A DNA stretch of 64,000 bases from Altibacter sp. HG106 (GCF_028561755.1 NZ_JAQQTD010000004.1:310001-374000); one strand, 5' to 3'; positions 49,998 through 59,733 are shown, counted from the stretch's first letter. The notes: a model not told the origin generated them from the letters alone. Numbers and translations: made by a program.

Positions 49998-51743
49998 ATG
50001 AAACGATATTACACTATCCTGTTGTTGCTATGTGTGGGTCTAATTTATGGAACCACCTATTCGCAGACCAACGATGTCCTCCCAAAAGGTCTCACGGAAA
50101 CGGAAAAAGGCCTTCTGAAAGATTTTCAGTTTAGGGATGCGCAACGCACGGCACCCCCTACGGGTCCCGTTCGAACCATGGCCGAATGGGAAGAAGTAGA
50201 ATACTTAGTGATTACCTGGGAACCAAATTTTGAAAATATCCTACGTCAGATTGTGGCGGTAGGTGTTCAGGAATGTCAAGTGATTATCACCACCCAAAAC
50301 GAAACATCGGTTCAGAATTACCTTCAGTCGAATGGTATCGATCTGACCAATGTGACCTTCATGGACGAAAACTGGGATAGTATCTGGATTCGCGATTACG
50401 CAGGGAATACCATCTACAGTGACGATGTGGGAGAACGCGCCTTGGTAGATTGGATTTATAACCGTCCGCGACCCAACGATGATGTGATGCCTGCGTCTCA
50501 TGCTTCCCTATTAGGGCTTCCCATTTACATCACGAATTCGGGAACGAATGATCTCGTAAACACTGGTGGAAACTTTATGAGTGATGGCTTGGGAAATGCC
50601 TTTGCTTCCGAATTAATTTTGGATGAAAACGAGCCGGGGAATCCGTACGGGGTAACCCCAAAATCGGAAGCTGAGATCGACGCCATTATGGAAGACTATA
50701 TGGGAATTGAGAGCTATATCAAGATGCCTACATTACCCTTTGACGCCATTCACCATATCGATATGCATATGAAGTTATTGGATGAGGAAACGCTCTTGGT
50801 AAGCGAATATCCTGAGGGTGTGGCAGACGGACCGCAAATTGAAGCGAATATTAATTATGTTTTGGATAATTTTGTTTCTCCCTTCGGAACTCCCTATGAC
50901 GTAAAATGGATACCCGCGCCTCCTAGCACTTCTGGGAACTACCCAGATACCGGTGGGCACTATCGTACCTTTACCAATGCTATTTTTATTAATAAGTCGG
51001 TTTTAGTACCTACCTATCGGCCCGAAGTAGATGATCCGGCCTTAGCCCAGTGGGAAGAAATGCTTCCGGGATACAATATTGTTGGGATTGATGTGGACAA
51101 CCCGGGTGAAAACCTCATTTCTTTGTTTGGGGCAATTCACTGTATAACGCATACCATTGGAGTAGAGGAGCCGCTTTGGATAGTACATCAAAAAATTGAC
51201 GAAGCCAATGAAGGAAGTACTGTTCCTGTTGCCGCTACCATAAAGCACGAATCTGGAATTGCGGCAGCCTCCATGTTTTGGAGAGAAGTTGGACAAACCG
51301 ATTATACCGAAGTGCCAATGGCACTTGATTCCGGAGATCTATGGGCGGTAGACTTTACCGTGCCAAGCACTTCAGGGGATATAGAATACTATATTCATGC
51401 GGAAGCAAATTCCGGGAAAACCATTAATCGGCCCCTGGTGGCTCCAGAAGGCTATTGGCGAATGAATGTGGAGAGCTTCTCTGCGAACGATTGGGCCGCA
51501 CAACACATCTCTGGGGCCTATCCTAACCCTACAAGAGGCGCTGTTAATTTTGAACTGAATCAGATAGAGGGGCCGGTGTCGGTTCGTATTTCGAATATTT
51601 TGGGTCAGGAGCTGGCGGCTTACCCGCTGGAATCCGCCAATGGTGCTTTGCGCATTGAACTGCAGGATAGCTGGAAAGGGACTTTATTTGTGACCTTTTC
51701 AGGAGACTTCGGAACCATCACTAAAAAAGTGATCAAACTGTAA
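49998..51743 (+). CDS. T9SS-secreted peptidylarginine/agmatine deiminase family enzyme
   Basis: The 581-residue protein has a signal peptide MKRYYTILLLLCVGLIYGTT, a PAD_porph domain (about 50-395) and a type A T9SS sorting domain (about 510-581, AYPNPTRGAVNF and a basic tail KKVIKL). The guanidine-modifying catalytic set is complete: Asp133, His253, Asp255, Asn327 and Cys382 (IHCITHTIG). An immunoglobulin-like segment lies between (about 400-490). The layout parallels P. gingivalis PPAD, which citrullinates proteins. Agmatine deiminase activity cannot be excluded, but export favours an extracellular peptide or protein substrate. Confidence 0.87.
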   Translation: MKRYYTILLLLCVGLIYGTTYSQTNDVLPKGLTETEKGLLKDFQFRDAQRTAPPTGPVRTMAEWEEVEYLVITWEPNFENILRQIVAVGVQECQVIITTQNETSVQNYLQSNGIDLTNVTFMDENWDSIWIRDYAGNTIYSDDVGERALVDWIYNRPRPNDDVMPASHASLLGLPIYITNSGTNDLVNTGGNFMSDGLGNAFASELILDENEPGNPYGVTPKSEAEIDAIMEDYMGIESYIKMPTLPFDAIHHIDMHMKLLDEETLLVSEYPEGVADGPQIEANINYVLDNFVSPFGTPYDVKWIPAPPSTSGNYPDTGGHYRTFTNAIFINKSVLVPTYRPEVDDPALAQWEEMLPGYNIVGIDVDNPGENLISLFGAIHCITHTIGVEEPLWIVHQKIDEANEGSTVPVAATIKHESGIAAASMFWREVGQTDYTEVPMALDSGDLWAVDFTVPSTSGDIEYYIHAEANSGKTINRPLVAPEGYWRMNVESFSANDWAAQHISGAYPNPTRGAVNFELNQIEGPVSVRISNILGQELAAYPLESANGALRIELQDSWKGTLFVTFSGDFGTITKKVIKL

Positions 51744-51845
51744 ATAATTTCGTTCATCTGTTAAAAAATAAAGCAGATGGGCGTAAAAATTTGTTTTTCA
51801 GCAAAATAAAGTACATCTTGAGGTCATAATTTGAAACCCCAAATT

Positions 51846-52190
51846 ATGAAATCTTATGTATCCCTTCTGGGGGCGCTGCCTGTGTGTAGCGTATTTCCCG
51901 CGGTAGCTCAAGAGACGTCTACAATAGATGTGAATACCGACATAGACGTGGTGGCGGTGTATGAAAAATATGTGGAGGATGGATATGGCGACGTAACCAT
52001 CTATCGCCGATTAGCTAATGGCTATTACTTCAGAAACGACTATCTGAAAGCCAAACGTTATTTCGAAACCTGGTTTGAAGTGGAGCCACCCACCAAAACA
52101 GCCGCGCACCGCTATCGACAAACCTTGAAGGCGCTCCAATTACCGTTGAAAAACAACAAGTATCTCGTGGCGTTTCGAGAGCAAAACTAA
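51846..52190 (+). CDS. Small exported protein with a TPR-like motif
   Basis: The 114-residue protein (ATG 51846, MKSYVSLLGALPVCSVFPAVAQ, signal peptide) carries IYRRLANGYYFRNDYLKAKRYFETWFEVEP, one to two tetratricopeptide-like repeats. I recognise no specific family; similar segments open larger OmpA-type proteins in Bacteroidota, so it could be a shortened relative. It overlaps the convergent gene by 4 bases. Confidence 0.6.
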   Translation: MKSYVSLLGALPVCSVFPAVAQETSTIDVNTDIDVVAVYEKYVEDGYGDVTIYRRLANGYYFRNDYLKAKRYFETWFEVEPPTKTAAHRYRQTLKALQLPLKNNKYLVAFREQN

Positions 52191-52876
52191 AGACTGTAGA
52201 TACAAGAAAGTCTCAAAAATAAACGTCGGTCTGTATTCTGTTCATAGTCTTCCCAACGATATTCTGCTTCCAATTGAATTTTCATGGCATCGAGCCATTG
52301 ATTTCCTAGTCCTATTGTAAGTCGTTGGTCCCACTCGGGGTGGGATGGCGTTGAAACAGTTACTAAGCTTTCTGTAGAAGCTAGAATATAAAATTCCTTC
52401 GTGTCCAGCGATAAGCCCTGCAACGGAACATCTAATGACAATCGATACCGAAAACGAAATCGAGTTCGAGTAGGTTGAATGCGCTCGTCGATACGAAGGC
52501 GTTGTACCCACCGAAAACTATTGCGATATTTTGCCCAGCTGTAATATTGATTCAATCGAAGTTCATTTTCTTCAGACGCATCGAACACCTCATTCCACCG
52601 ATACATGACGCCACCTCCCAGTTTTCCGTAAAAGCCCACGCTATAGGAAATATTGGCACCTGCTTGCAGATGCCTACTCATGGCACTCCATGATTCAGTA
52701 AGGTCTGACGTCATCGCTAGGCGATATCCGGCATTTACATTCAGACCAAACCGCTGGTTGAGCTTGGTGTTGAAGGCAACCTCTGTTTCCGAAAGACCTG
52801 CCGTTTGTGCATAACTTGCCAAAGGTAACAGCAATATCAACAGTAGTGAGCGCAGCTTAAAAAAGGATAAAATCAT
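52187..52876 (-). CDS. DUF2490 family outer-membrane protein
   Basis: The 229-residue protein has a signal peptide (LLLILLLPLASYAQ) and alternating hydrophobic beta strands (FGLNVNAGYRLAM, GAGVMYRW-like) ending in RRLFLRLSCIYSL with a terminal aromatic-type residue pattern, as in DUF2490 outer-membrane barrel proteins. The role is unknown. It overlaps the preceding gene (52857) by 20 bases. Confidence 0.7.
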   Translation of the reverse strand: MILSFFKLRSLLLILLLPLASYAQTAGLSETEVAFNTKLNQRFGLNVNAGYRLAMTSDLTESWSAMSRHLQAGANISYSVGFYGKLGGGVMYRWNEVFDASEENELRLNQYYSWAKYRNSFRWVQRLRIDERIQPTRTRFRFRYRLSLDVPLQGLSLDTKEFYILASTESLVTVSTPSHPEWDQRLTIGLGNQWLDAMKIQLEAEYRWEDYEQNTDRRLFLRLSCIYSL

Positions 52877-53432
52877 AAGAGCGTCTCAAAATTTTTCTAG
52901 ACTGTAACCAACTGCCATCCTTCGCAAAAAGCATCTCATATCGTGTTACAATTCCCTCTTTTTTAGTGGTGACAATACATTCATAATTAAAAACACTGGC
53001 TTCCGAACGGCGCAAGGCCTCCTTAAATTTCTCAACAGGGTTCCCTTCCGAAACGTACTGCCGTTGTACTTTTTCGATGCGCCATCGATCGGTTTCGGCG
53101 GTTAAGTAGGCTTCAATGGCTTTCTTTGTCGCTTCCGGCAGCGAACGAAACTTCCAACGTACTTCAATATCTTCCAAACGCCCTTCTTTTGAGAATTCGG
53201 CACTGACGTGATACCCTTCTTTTTTGAATTTGATTTCAAAGCTTTCCGAAGCCCCGTCGACTTCATAATAATAGCGAATTCGGCGGGCTTGCTGTAAAAA
53301 CGGGTTCGCAACAGAGATGGCTTCGTTCGGCATTTCTTCCTTCGAAATACGCTTTTCATATTCTTGTTTTACCTGTCCTGTAAGAATACCAGAGACCATG
53401 ATAAAGAGCGCGATGTATCTATATTGCATCAT
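52857..53432 (-). CDS. Exported PepSY-like hypothetical protein
   Basis: The 191-residue protein has a signal peptide (MMQYRYIALFIMVSGILTGQ). Two repeated beta-alpha-beta units follow, KEGYHVSAEFSKEGRLEDIEV and YEMLFAKDGSWLQSRKIL, resembling PepSY-like modules. I cannot assign a function. Its ends overlap both neighbours (20 bases with DUF2490; 4 with tag), so it is part of a minus-strand unit with them. Confidence 0.55.
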   Translation of the reverse strand: MMQYRYIALFIMVSGILTGQVKQEYEKRISKEEMPNEAISVANPFLQQARRIRYYYEVDGASESFEIKFKKEGYHVSAEFSKEGRLEDIEVRWKFRSLPEATKKAIEAYLTAETDRWRIEKVQRQYVSEGNPVEKFKEALRRSEASVFNYECIVTTKKEGIVTRYEMLFAKDGSWLQSRKILRRSYDFILF

Positions 53433-54001
53433 AACTGTTGTACTTCCTTATGTCTGAAACAATCGGTAACATGGTCGTTGACCATGCCAGTTGCCTGCAT
53501 GTGTGCATATACCACGGTTGGTCCCACAAATTTAAAGCCTCGTTTCTTGAGATCCTTACTGATGGCAACACTCACGACGGTTTGGGCGGGAACTTCTGAT
53601 AAGGTGGTAAAGGAGTTTTGAATGACATTATCGTTCGTAAACCCCCAGATATACGCGCTAAAACTTCCAAATTCTTGCTGTACCTTTAGGAAGGCCTGTG
53701 CGTTGGTGACCGTAGCCCTAATTTTTAATTGGTTCCGAATAATGTTAGGGTTTTGCAACAGTTCTTGAATTTTTTCTTCGGAATAGAGCGCAATTGTGTG
53801 ATAGTCAAACTGATCAAAAGCCGCTCTAAAGTGCTCGCGTTTGCGTAAAACGGTGATCCAACTGAGACCCGCCTGAAAAGTTTCTAAAAGTAAAAACTCA
53901 AAAAGGGTGTTGTCATCTCGAATCGGCACGCCCCATTCGGTATCGTGATACGAAACATATAAGGGGTCGTCCCCACACCAGGCGCAGCGTGTTTTTTCCA
54001 T
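53429..54001 (-). CDS. tag: DNA-3-methyladenine glycosylase I
   Basis: TagA removes 3-methyladenine from alkylated DNA. The 190-residue protein shows CAWCGDDPLYVSYHDTEWG (Cys and His zinc ligands), FEFLLLETFQAGLSWITVLRKRE with the catalytic-site Glu and Trp, and GMVNDHVTDCFRH with the remaining zinc His and Cys. Length is standard. Confidence 0.96.
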   Translation of the reverse strand: MEKTRCAWCGDDPLYVSYHDTEWGVPIRDDNTLFEFLLLETFQAGLSWITVLRKREHFRAAFDQFDYHTIALYSEEKIQELLQNPNIIRNQLKIRATVTNAQAFLKVQQEFGSFSAYIWGFTNDNVIQNSFTTLSEVPAQTVVSVAISKDLKKRGFKFVGPTVVYAHMQATGMVNDHVTDCFRHKEVQQL

Positions 54002-54020
54002 AGATACGTAAAGATACAGA

Positions 54021-54743
54021 TTACTGCTGACCAGGAAAATTATAGGTGATCGTACCTAATTGTGAATCTTTTCCGGCCTTTGAAGAGAAGCGCGCCGATT
54101 GAGCGTACTCCAAGGCGCTATCAATTAAACAACCGTTGTTGGTGGTTGAGGTATTTTCGTTGTAACTAGTTTTTACGACTTGTCCGCGATCGTTTACCGT
54201 AATATTGATCACCACCGAACCGCCGCCCTCACAGGTGTAAACAGGGTTTGGCAGTGATAAAGCCGAACGATGTACCAAACGGTATTTGATCGTCGTGTTG
54301 CGATTGGCACCACTACCTTGTGTCGGTAATCCAGATTGATTCTCTTGAATTTTATCTTGTGTTTCAGCAATCTTTTCTTTGGCCGCAGCAATTCCTTCTT
54401 CCGTTGTGGTGCCATTACCCTCTTCCATGGCTTTATCCATACGCTCTAGCAACTCTTCTAACGAGGTATCCTCATTGGGTAGGGTCGTTGTTTCATTTCG
54501 ATATTCTCTGGCTTCGTTGTAGGCTCGATTGGTTTCTACGGAAGGATTATTTTGCTCAGGTAGTTCCGTGAGCGCCGTTTCTTCTTCAGGTATGGGTGGA
54601 AGTTCTGCGGCATATTCAATATCGTATTCAGGCTCAAAGGGTGGAGTACCTTCCCCTAGATGAATACTAAACAAGGTCAAGAATAATATTCCGAAGAGTA
54701 AGCAAGTAATCAAAAAGGCACGGTATGAATACTGAAAATTCAT
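54021..54743 (-). CDS. TonB-like energy-transducer family protein
   Basis: The 240-residue protein has one N-terminal transmembrane helix (about 8-28), an acidic Pro/Glu/Thr-rich periplasmic linker with a coiled-coil part (LEELLERMDKAMEEG) and a C-terminal domain with GGSVVINITVNDRGQVVKT and ALEYAQSARFSS, the TonB/TolA-type pattern. There is no Pro-Lys repeat of classic TonB. It might energise one of the TonB receptors here or be a TolA-like protein. Confidence 0.7.
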   Translation of the reverse strand: MNFQYSYRAFLITCLLFGILFLTLFSIHLGEGTPPFEPEYDIEYAAELPPIPEEETALTELPEQNNPSVETNRAYNEAREYRNETTTLPNEDTSLEELLERMDKAMEEGNGTTTEEGIAAAKEKIAETQDKIQENQSGLPTQGSGANRNTTIKYRLVHRSALSLPNPVYTCEGGGSVVINITVNDRGQVVKTSYNENTSTTNNGCLIDSALEYAQSARFSSKAGKDSQLGTITYNFPGQQ

Positions 54744-54836
54744 AGGTGCAAGTACGTATTTTTGTAAGAAAAATGCACGTTTGCCGTGCTAATTAACGCT
54801 GATTTAGCAATTTATTGAACCGATAGGATACTGTGT

Positions 54837-54879
54837 AAAAAAAGAACAGTCCTATGCAAAAGGAGCATAAGACTGTTCT
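54837..54879 (-). terminator. Rho-independent terminator of the heme operon
   Basis: A 15-bp stem with one G-T pair (54879-54865 with 54857-54843), 7-base loop, then a run of T on the minus strand. Confidence 0.9.
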
Positions 54880-54911
54880 ATAGGCTTCAAAAACCTCGAA
54901 AAGTGTATGGC

Positions 54912-56150
54912 TTATTGAATGACTAATTTCTTAGAAACGCTAGCGTCTCCAGAGGTAAACGTCACTACATACATTCCACTTTGCAAGCTCGATAGGTCCA
55001 ACGTCTTATTGAATAATCCGTTGTCGTTCCCCAATTGAGTATGGTATACGATGCTTCCGTTCATGTTGTGTACACTCACGGTGTGCAGGTTAGCCATGGC
55101 ATTGTTACGTTCGTAAACAATTTCCACGATTCCGTTCGTTGATGGATTAGGATACATACCAAAAGTAACACCTTCGGCTACCGTTTCGATCCCTAAAAGA
55201 TTAGAAACGTCTTCATAAACAAAGGTTAGGTTTCCAGTAGCTGATCCTTCAAATTCTGTAAAGTGTACGCGATACACCGTGTTGGCATCATATTTTACAT
55301 AATACGTCATGTTGCTATTAACATCGTAATCGCTTCCGTTAAAGGATTTCCAGTCGTACCCAATGATATTGATCTCTTCGGAATAATCCAAACCGTTTGG
55401 ATCTGGATCTCCTGACGTTTCTTCCACTTGCGCTACGGTAAGATTCGCATTGTGAAGCGCTCCTGAAACGTTGTAATAAGAACCCGGAGGATCCAAATAG
55501 GTATTGTATTTAGTGAACACAAAATCCCAATCGGTTTCGGCCGGTTCTGCGACTACTTCGCTATCGTTCTGTAGTGAATAGTAGTTGTAGCGATTATCAG
55601 GGTTGCTATCATTGTCGATCACATAGGTGGTGTCGTTTACCCAAGCACTTCCGTCCCAAGTAGCATATCGGAAGGTATATTCACCGAAATAATCTTCGAT
55701 CAAAAATTTGCGATAGGTACCGTCGGTATATTTCAATACAAAGACAATGGTTCCTTCAATATGATGATTTGCCGGGTTATATTCTCCCCAGCCATAGGTG
55801 GCAGAACCTTGCATAAAGGCGCCATTGTCCCAGTTGGTGTCATCGTTGTAAAGAATAGTCCAGCTTGGTTCATTAGCAATATCAATGGTATTGTAATCGT
55901 TTGGATCGTTAGAAGCTTCGTAAACCGAAATTCCAATTCCGTCGTTAACGCGAATACCGTGATTAAAGGCATCAATACGTAAGAATGCAACATCCCAGCT
56001 GTTGGCGGCAAAAACCGTTTGCGTTTCTGTATCTAATTTATAGTATACTTCATCAGCATATCCAGCACCCATAGAGACGTTGATCGTCTGCTGCGCAACA
56101 CCGGTAAAAGAGAGGGTTACGATCGCGATAAAAGATAATAGTTTATTCAT
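54912..56150 (-). CDS. HmuY-like protein with T9SS type A sorting domain
   Basis: The 412-residue protein has a signal peptide (MNKLLSFIAIVTLSFTGVAQ). The body is HmuY-like: NSWDVAFLRIDAFNHGIRVNDGIG and later ETDWDFVFTKYNTYL, YNVSGALHNANLTV, the pattern of a heme-binding protein (WD.aF...). The C-terminal T9SS sorting domain shows MYPNPSTNGIVEIVY, ending GDASVSKKLVIQ. It is last in the operon, 33 bp after the HmuY lipoprotein. His residues that might bind heme are present, but I cannot align them securely. Confidence 0.75.
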   Translation of the reverse strand: MNKLLSFIAIVTLSFTGVAQQTINVSMGAGYADEVYYKLDTETQTVFAANSWDVAFLRIDAFNHGIRVNDGIGISVYEASNDPNDYNTIDIANEPSWTILYNDDTNWDNGAFMQGSATYGWGEYNPANHHIEGTIVFVLKYTDGTYRKFLIEDYFGEYTFRYATWDGSAWVNDTTYVIDNDSNPDNRYNYYSLQNDSEVVAEPAETDWDFVFTKYNTYLDPPGSYYNVSGALHNANLTVAQVEETSGDPDPNGLDYSEEINIIGYDWKSFNGSDYDVNSNMTYYVKYDANTVYRVHFTEFEGSATGNLTFVYEDVSNLLGIETVAEGVTFGMYPNPSTNGIVEIVYERNNAMANLHTVSVHNMNGSIVYHTQLGNDNGLFNKTLDLSSLQSGMYVVTFTSGDASVSKKLVIQ

Positions 56151-56183
56151 AAGTGTTTATGTTAAGATAGAATTGCGTGTTAG

Positions 56184-57587
56184 TTATAATAGTTCGTATT
56201 CAAATTCAGGATATCCGCGAATACCGTCGTCATTGGTAAGCGCCAAGAATCGAAGCTTGTAAATATTTCCGTTAGGATCTTGGATGATATAAAAGACATC
56301 AGGCGTTAGTGTTCCCTCAAGGACATCGCGCCAGTTACTTCCAATTGCTCTTTGATCTTGCTGAAAGTTTGCTGCTTGTACGTTTTCAAAAGTAAATTCG
56401 GCATAGCCATCGCTTTCTACTTGATACGAAACAACGCCTCCTTTTCGGTTATGAAGCACACCATCTGAGAAGCCATAAGACCCTGCACCATCAATTAGGT
56501 TTGTGAATACGGTAAAGTTGAGGTCCCAAAGCTCACTTTCGGGCGCTACGTTTACCAGACTATCAGAATTGAAACTAAAGAATGTAAAGTTGTATCCCGG
56601 TGATTTTTCAATAGTTACTTCAGTATGTGTCGTAGCATCCAATTCGGCATATTGCAATAGGTATGAATCTCCTTCACGGAGAATTCTAATTTTTAGATAC
56701 CCTCTAGGAGCTCCGGCAATTGCTACACTTCCTGGCTCGGGCGTTTCCGTGCCTACTTCAAATCCTAAATTCAACAGATATACCTTATTGTCGGCATTGT
56801 TGCTGCTTATTGCTGAAATGGCCGTTTTGTTGATATCACCGTCAGGATGATCTACGTAGGCTTCGTTGGCAGGATCAAACGTTCCAACAGCCACGGCCGC
56901 TTGAATATCTGCTACATCGCTTGAAGAAACTGCATCAATATCGGTGCTTTCCAATTCGGCGACCGCCATATACACAGAACCGTTAATGGCCACGCGAAAT
57001 TCACTTCCGGAGTAAAATCCTAGGTCCCATTCATCACGTTGATAGGTGGTTTGTTTTTCGGTGCTGAGGTCAATATATACTTGATTTTGCTCATTGGGTC
57101 CGCCCACGGTGGGTGCGAAACTACGTCCAAGGGAGGCACTGCTGTTTAAGGTGAAACTCGTGTTTCCTTGAATTTGCGCATTGGGATACGATACTTCAGA
57201 AATATTGAAGCGGATCTCCACGGTTTCATCGAGCGATGGGTTCAATTTGTTGAACGTCACCGAAGCTCCCGTTTCTCCTTCGTTGATTGTAAGCAGAATT
57301 GTGTTTCCGTCGGCAGCAGGAATGGTCGTGAAATCTTCTCCGTAAATCGCGTTACTACTTGAAATCGTAATGACCACTTGCCCGATATTAGTTGCCGTTT
57401 CAGAGTATACCAAGGCAATATCACGATTATTCTCGATCTCGGATAAATTTCCGGAAGGAGTTTCAAAGGCGACTACAAAGGGTTCACCATCATTTATCAC
57501 TGTGGTATCATCATCACTACAAGCTGCCAAAACAAGCACAGCGAGCAGGGGAAGGATAAAAGCTTTGAAGGTTTGTAACGTTTTCAT
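56184..57587 (-). CDS. hmuY: HmuY family heme-binding lipoprotein
   Basis: The 467-residue protein has a lipoprotein signal peptide (PLLAVLVLAAC), an N-terminal Calx-beta-like domain (about 35-145; GDFTTIPAAD region, LTINEGETGASVTF) and an HmuY domain (about 160-460). The HmuY domain shows KQTTYQRDEWDLGFYSGSEFRVAIN, ESELWDLNFTVFTNLI and SYGFSDGVLHNRKGGV. In P. gingivalis HmuY picks up heme and passes it to the receptor HmuR. Position directly after the TonB receptor gene (2 bp) fits that. Symbol by family and context. Confidence 0.82.
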   Translation of the reverse strand: MKTLQTFKAFILPLLAVLVLAACSDDDTTVINDGEPFVVAFETPSGNLSEIENNRDIALVYSETATNIGQVVITISSSNAIYGEDFTTIPAADGNTILLTINEGETGASVTFNKLNPSLDETVEIRFNISEVSYPNAQIQGNTSFTLNSSASLGRSFAPTVGGPNEQNQVYIDLSTEKQTTYQRDEWDLGFYSGSEFRVAINGSVYMAVAELESTDIDAVSSSDVADIQAAVAVGTFDPANEAYVDHPDGDINKTAISAISSNNADNKVYLLNLGFEVGTETPEPGSVAIAGAPRGYLKIRILREGDSYLLQYAELDATTHTEVTIEKSPGYNFTFFSFNSDSLVNVAPESELWDLNFTVFTNLIDGAGSYGFSDGVLHNRKGGVVSYQVESDGYAEFTFENVQAANFQQDQRAIGSNWRDVLEGTLTPDVFYIIQDPNGNIYKLRFLALTNDDGIRGYPEFEYELL

Positions 57588-57588
57588 A

Positions 57589-59733
57589 TTAAAGGTTTAA
57601 ATTGTACGTAAGTCTTATAAAATAGGATCGGCCGTATCCTAAGGGAGTTTGCGTAGGTGCGGCATTGTGCGCGCCACCTTGAAAGGCCGTAGTATTTACT
57701 TCAGTAATGTCGAACAGGTTTCGGGCTCCAATGGAAGCGACGAAAGCTCCGTCGATAAAGCGTTTGTTGATCGTGGCATCTAACCAGCTGTAGGCCTCGG
57801 TTTCACCCCGTTGAAATTCTTGGTCTCCTGCTTCATTGGTGCGTTCCACGAATTGTTGTTGTCTCCCAATGTATTTGTAATAGAGTGAAAATGTGGTTTG
57901 CCACTTTGGGACCGTGTACGCCAAATTTGAATTTAGCTGAACGTTGAACAAGAAGTCGTCATTAGATTGTGTGTCGCTATTCAAGACCTTCGAGATCCCC
58001 TGAAGAGAAACCCCAATGTTTGCCTTGAAATTCTCGTAATAGATCTCATTCTCCAAGAAGGATCCAATGGCACGGTATTGATCGATGTTGTTATACTGAA
58101 AGGCAAGTGGCGTTTGATTTACCACGATCAATTCGATACGATCTTCCAGCCCCAAATAATTAAAACTTAGTTTGTTCTTCATTCTGAAAGTGTCAGAAAA
58201 AGTTGAATTCTTCTTGATGTGAAGAAATGTTGAAACTCCTTTTTCCGGCACCAAATTTGGGTTTCCTTGTACATCGTGATTGACATCCACGAAATACGTA
58301 AACAGCTCTTGATAACTCGGAGTCCTATTGGCAGCTCCTAACACGGCACGGAACTCCCAATCTTCTCCAACGGTTTGCTTGGCGCTTAAGGAACCTACAT
58401 ATTGCGGCGCAAAAAGGTTGCTCGTGGACACCCGAAGGCCCGGGCGTAACGAAAACCGGGGCGTGACTTGCCATTCGGTACTCGTAAAGAAATCATAGAA
58501 ATCAAGTTGTTGGCGTTCTTCGGAATCTCCGGCCGCTATTGTGATCGCAGCGGCAGACCCTGTTCCTTCTTCCAACGTGAGTTCGTATCCGGCTTGGACG
58601 GCTACTTTTTCGGATCGAAATAAGTTGCTGAACGTTCCTCGGGAGAAGAAGGCACTTCTACTTTGATACTCGCCTGATTCGACACTTTCTTTAGTGCCTG
58701 TTCGGAAGCGATACGTATAGCGCTCCAGATCCTTGGTTTGCTCCTGATACGAAAGGGAAACATTAAAGTTCACCTGATTGAACACCAGTCCTGTCGCATT
58801 TAAATGATGGTAAAACCGATTGTTGGTATACATTTCATCCCGCGCCGACGGATTGGTGGTTCCGGTTGAGGGATTCGGATTCAGATCTACATTTTGACCA
58901 TAACGTTCTATGTTTTCATGTAAATAATCAAACCGATAGAATAGAGAGATGTTGCTAGATTCATAAGACAACAACGACTTTACATTTTGTTGTGTCTTCG
59001 GAAGCCACTCGTGCCCGCGTAACCCATCATCAAAAGGCCAGTCTTCTCCTTTGCGGTCATTGAAAAATCCACCAAAGTCGTTTCTGAAGTACGCCGCATT
59101 CGCATAGAATTTTTCCGAAAAATTATGTCCGACTTTAACCGATTGAATATGCCGACCCTTGTCAAACCATTCGTACTCGTCTCCTACGGTTTCCTCTTGA
59201 ACGTATGCCGTAATATGCCAATCATTTCGAGAAGACTTCTTTGTGATGATATTGATGATTCCCGAAACGGCATTCGCTCCATATTGAACGCCCATAGCAC
59301 CTTCTACGATCTCAATGCGCTCTATATCATCTAGGTTGATGAGCGTAAGGTCAATATTGTTTCCAACTCCTTCTTCGTTGATCACCGGAATATTGTCGAT
59401 CAATACTTTGAAATACTGACTGTCAAGTCCGAACAAACTAACGCCGCTTTTTCCGGTGCCGGTATTGGGTGTAATATTCAAGTTGAGCGTCGTGTTCAAG
59501 ACGTCTGCTAGCGTGTTCGCCGCTTGACGTTCGATGTCACGTCTACTAATCACTTTTACTTCCACCACCGATTTGTTAACGGCTTGTGGATTGATTTGTC
59601 CGGTAACCACCACTTCCTCCAATTGTTCAGGCTGAAGGGTGTCTCTTACTTGCTCATTTTGGGAAGAGAGGCTTTCGCAAAACAGCGTAGCCAAAAGGGC
59701 AAAAAAAATCGTCTTTTTAAAAGATAACTGCAT
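57589..59733 (-). CDS. hmuR: TonB-dependent heme receptor (HmuR-like)
   Basis: The 714-residue outer-membrane receptor has a signal peptide, a TonB box region EEVVVTGQINP, a plug domain (about 50-150; LADVLNTTLNLNITPNTGTGKSG split, IERIEIVEGAMGVQYGANAVSGIINIIT) and a barrel ending RSYFIRLTYNLNL. The NPNLVPEKG segment corresponds to the NPDL motif of heme receptors, and TPSYQELF to the FRAP/NPDL region. It heads the operon with two HmuY-like proteins. A good promoter lies upstream. I see no clear Fur box. Confidence 0.85.
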   Translation of the reverse strand: MQLSFKKTIFFALLATLFCESLSSQNEQVRDTLQPEQLEEVVVTGQINPQAVNKSVVEVKVISRRDIERQAANTLADVLNTTLNLNITPNTGTGKSGVSLFGLDSQYFKVLIDNIPVINEEGVGNNIDLTLINLDDIERIEIVEGAMGVQYGANAVSGIINIITKKSSRNDWHITAYVQEETVGDEYEWFDKGRHIQSVKVGHNFSEKFYANAAYFRNDFGGFFNDRKGEDWPFDDGLRGHEWLPKTQQNVKSLLSYESSNISLFYRFDYLHENIERYGQNVDLNPNPSTGTTNPSARDEMYTNNRFYHHLNATGLVFNQVNFNVSLSYQEQTKDLERYTYRFRTGTKESVESGEYQSRSAFFSRGTFSNLFRSEKVAVQAGYELTLEEGTGSAAAITIAAGDSEERQQLDFYDFFTSTEWQVTPRFSLRPGLRVSTSNLFAPQYVGSLSAKQTVGEDWEFRAVLGAANRTPSYQELFTYFVDVNHDVQGNPNLVPEKGVSTFLHIKKNSTFSDTFRMKNKLSFNYLGLEDRIELIVVNQTPLAFQYNNIDQYRAIGSFLENEIYYENFKANIGVSLQGISKVLNSDTQSNDDFLFNVQLNSNLAYTVPKWQTTFSLYYKYIGRQQQFVERTNEAGDQEFQRGETEAYSWLDATINKRFIDGAFVASIGARNLFDITEVNTTAFQGGAHNAAPTQTPLGYGRSYFIRLTYNLNL

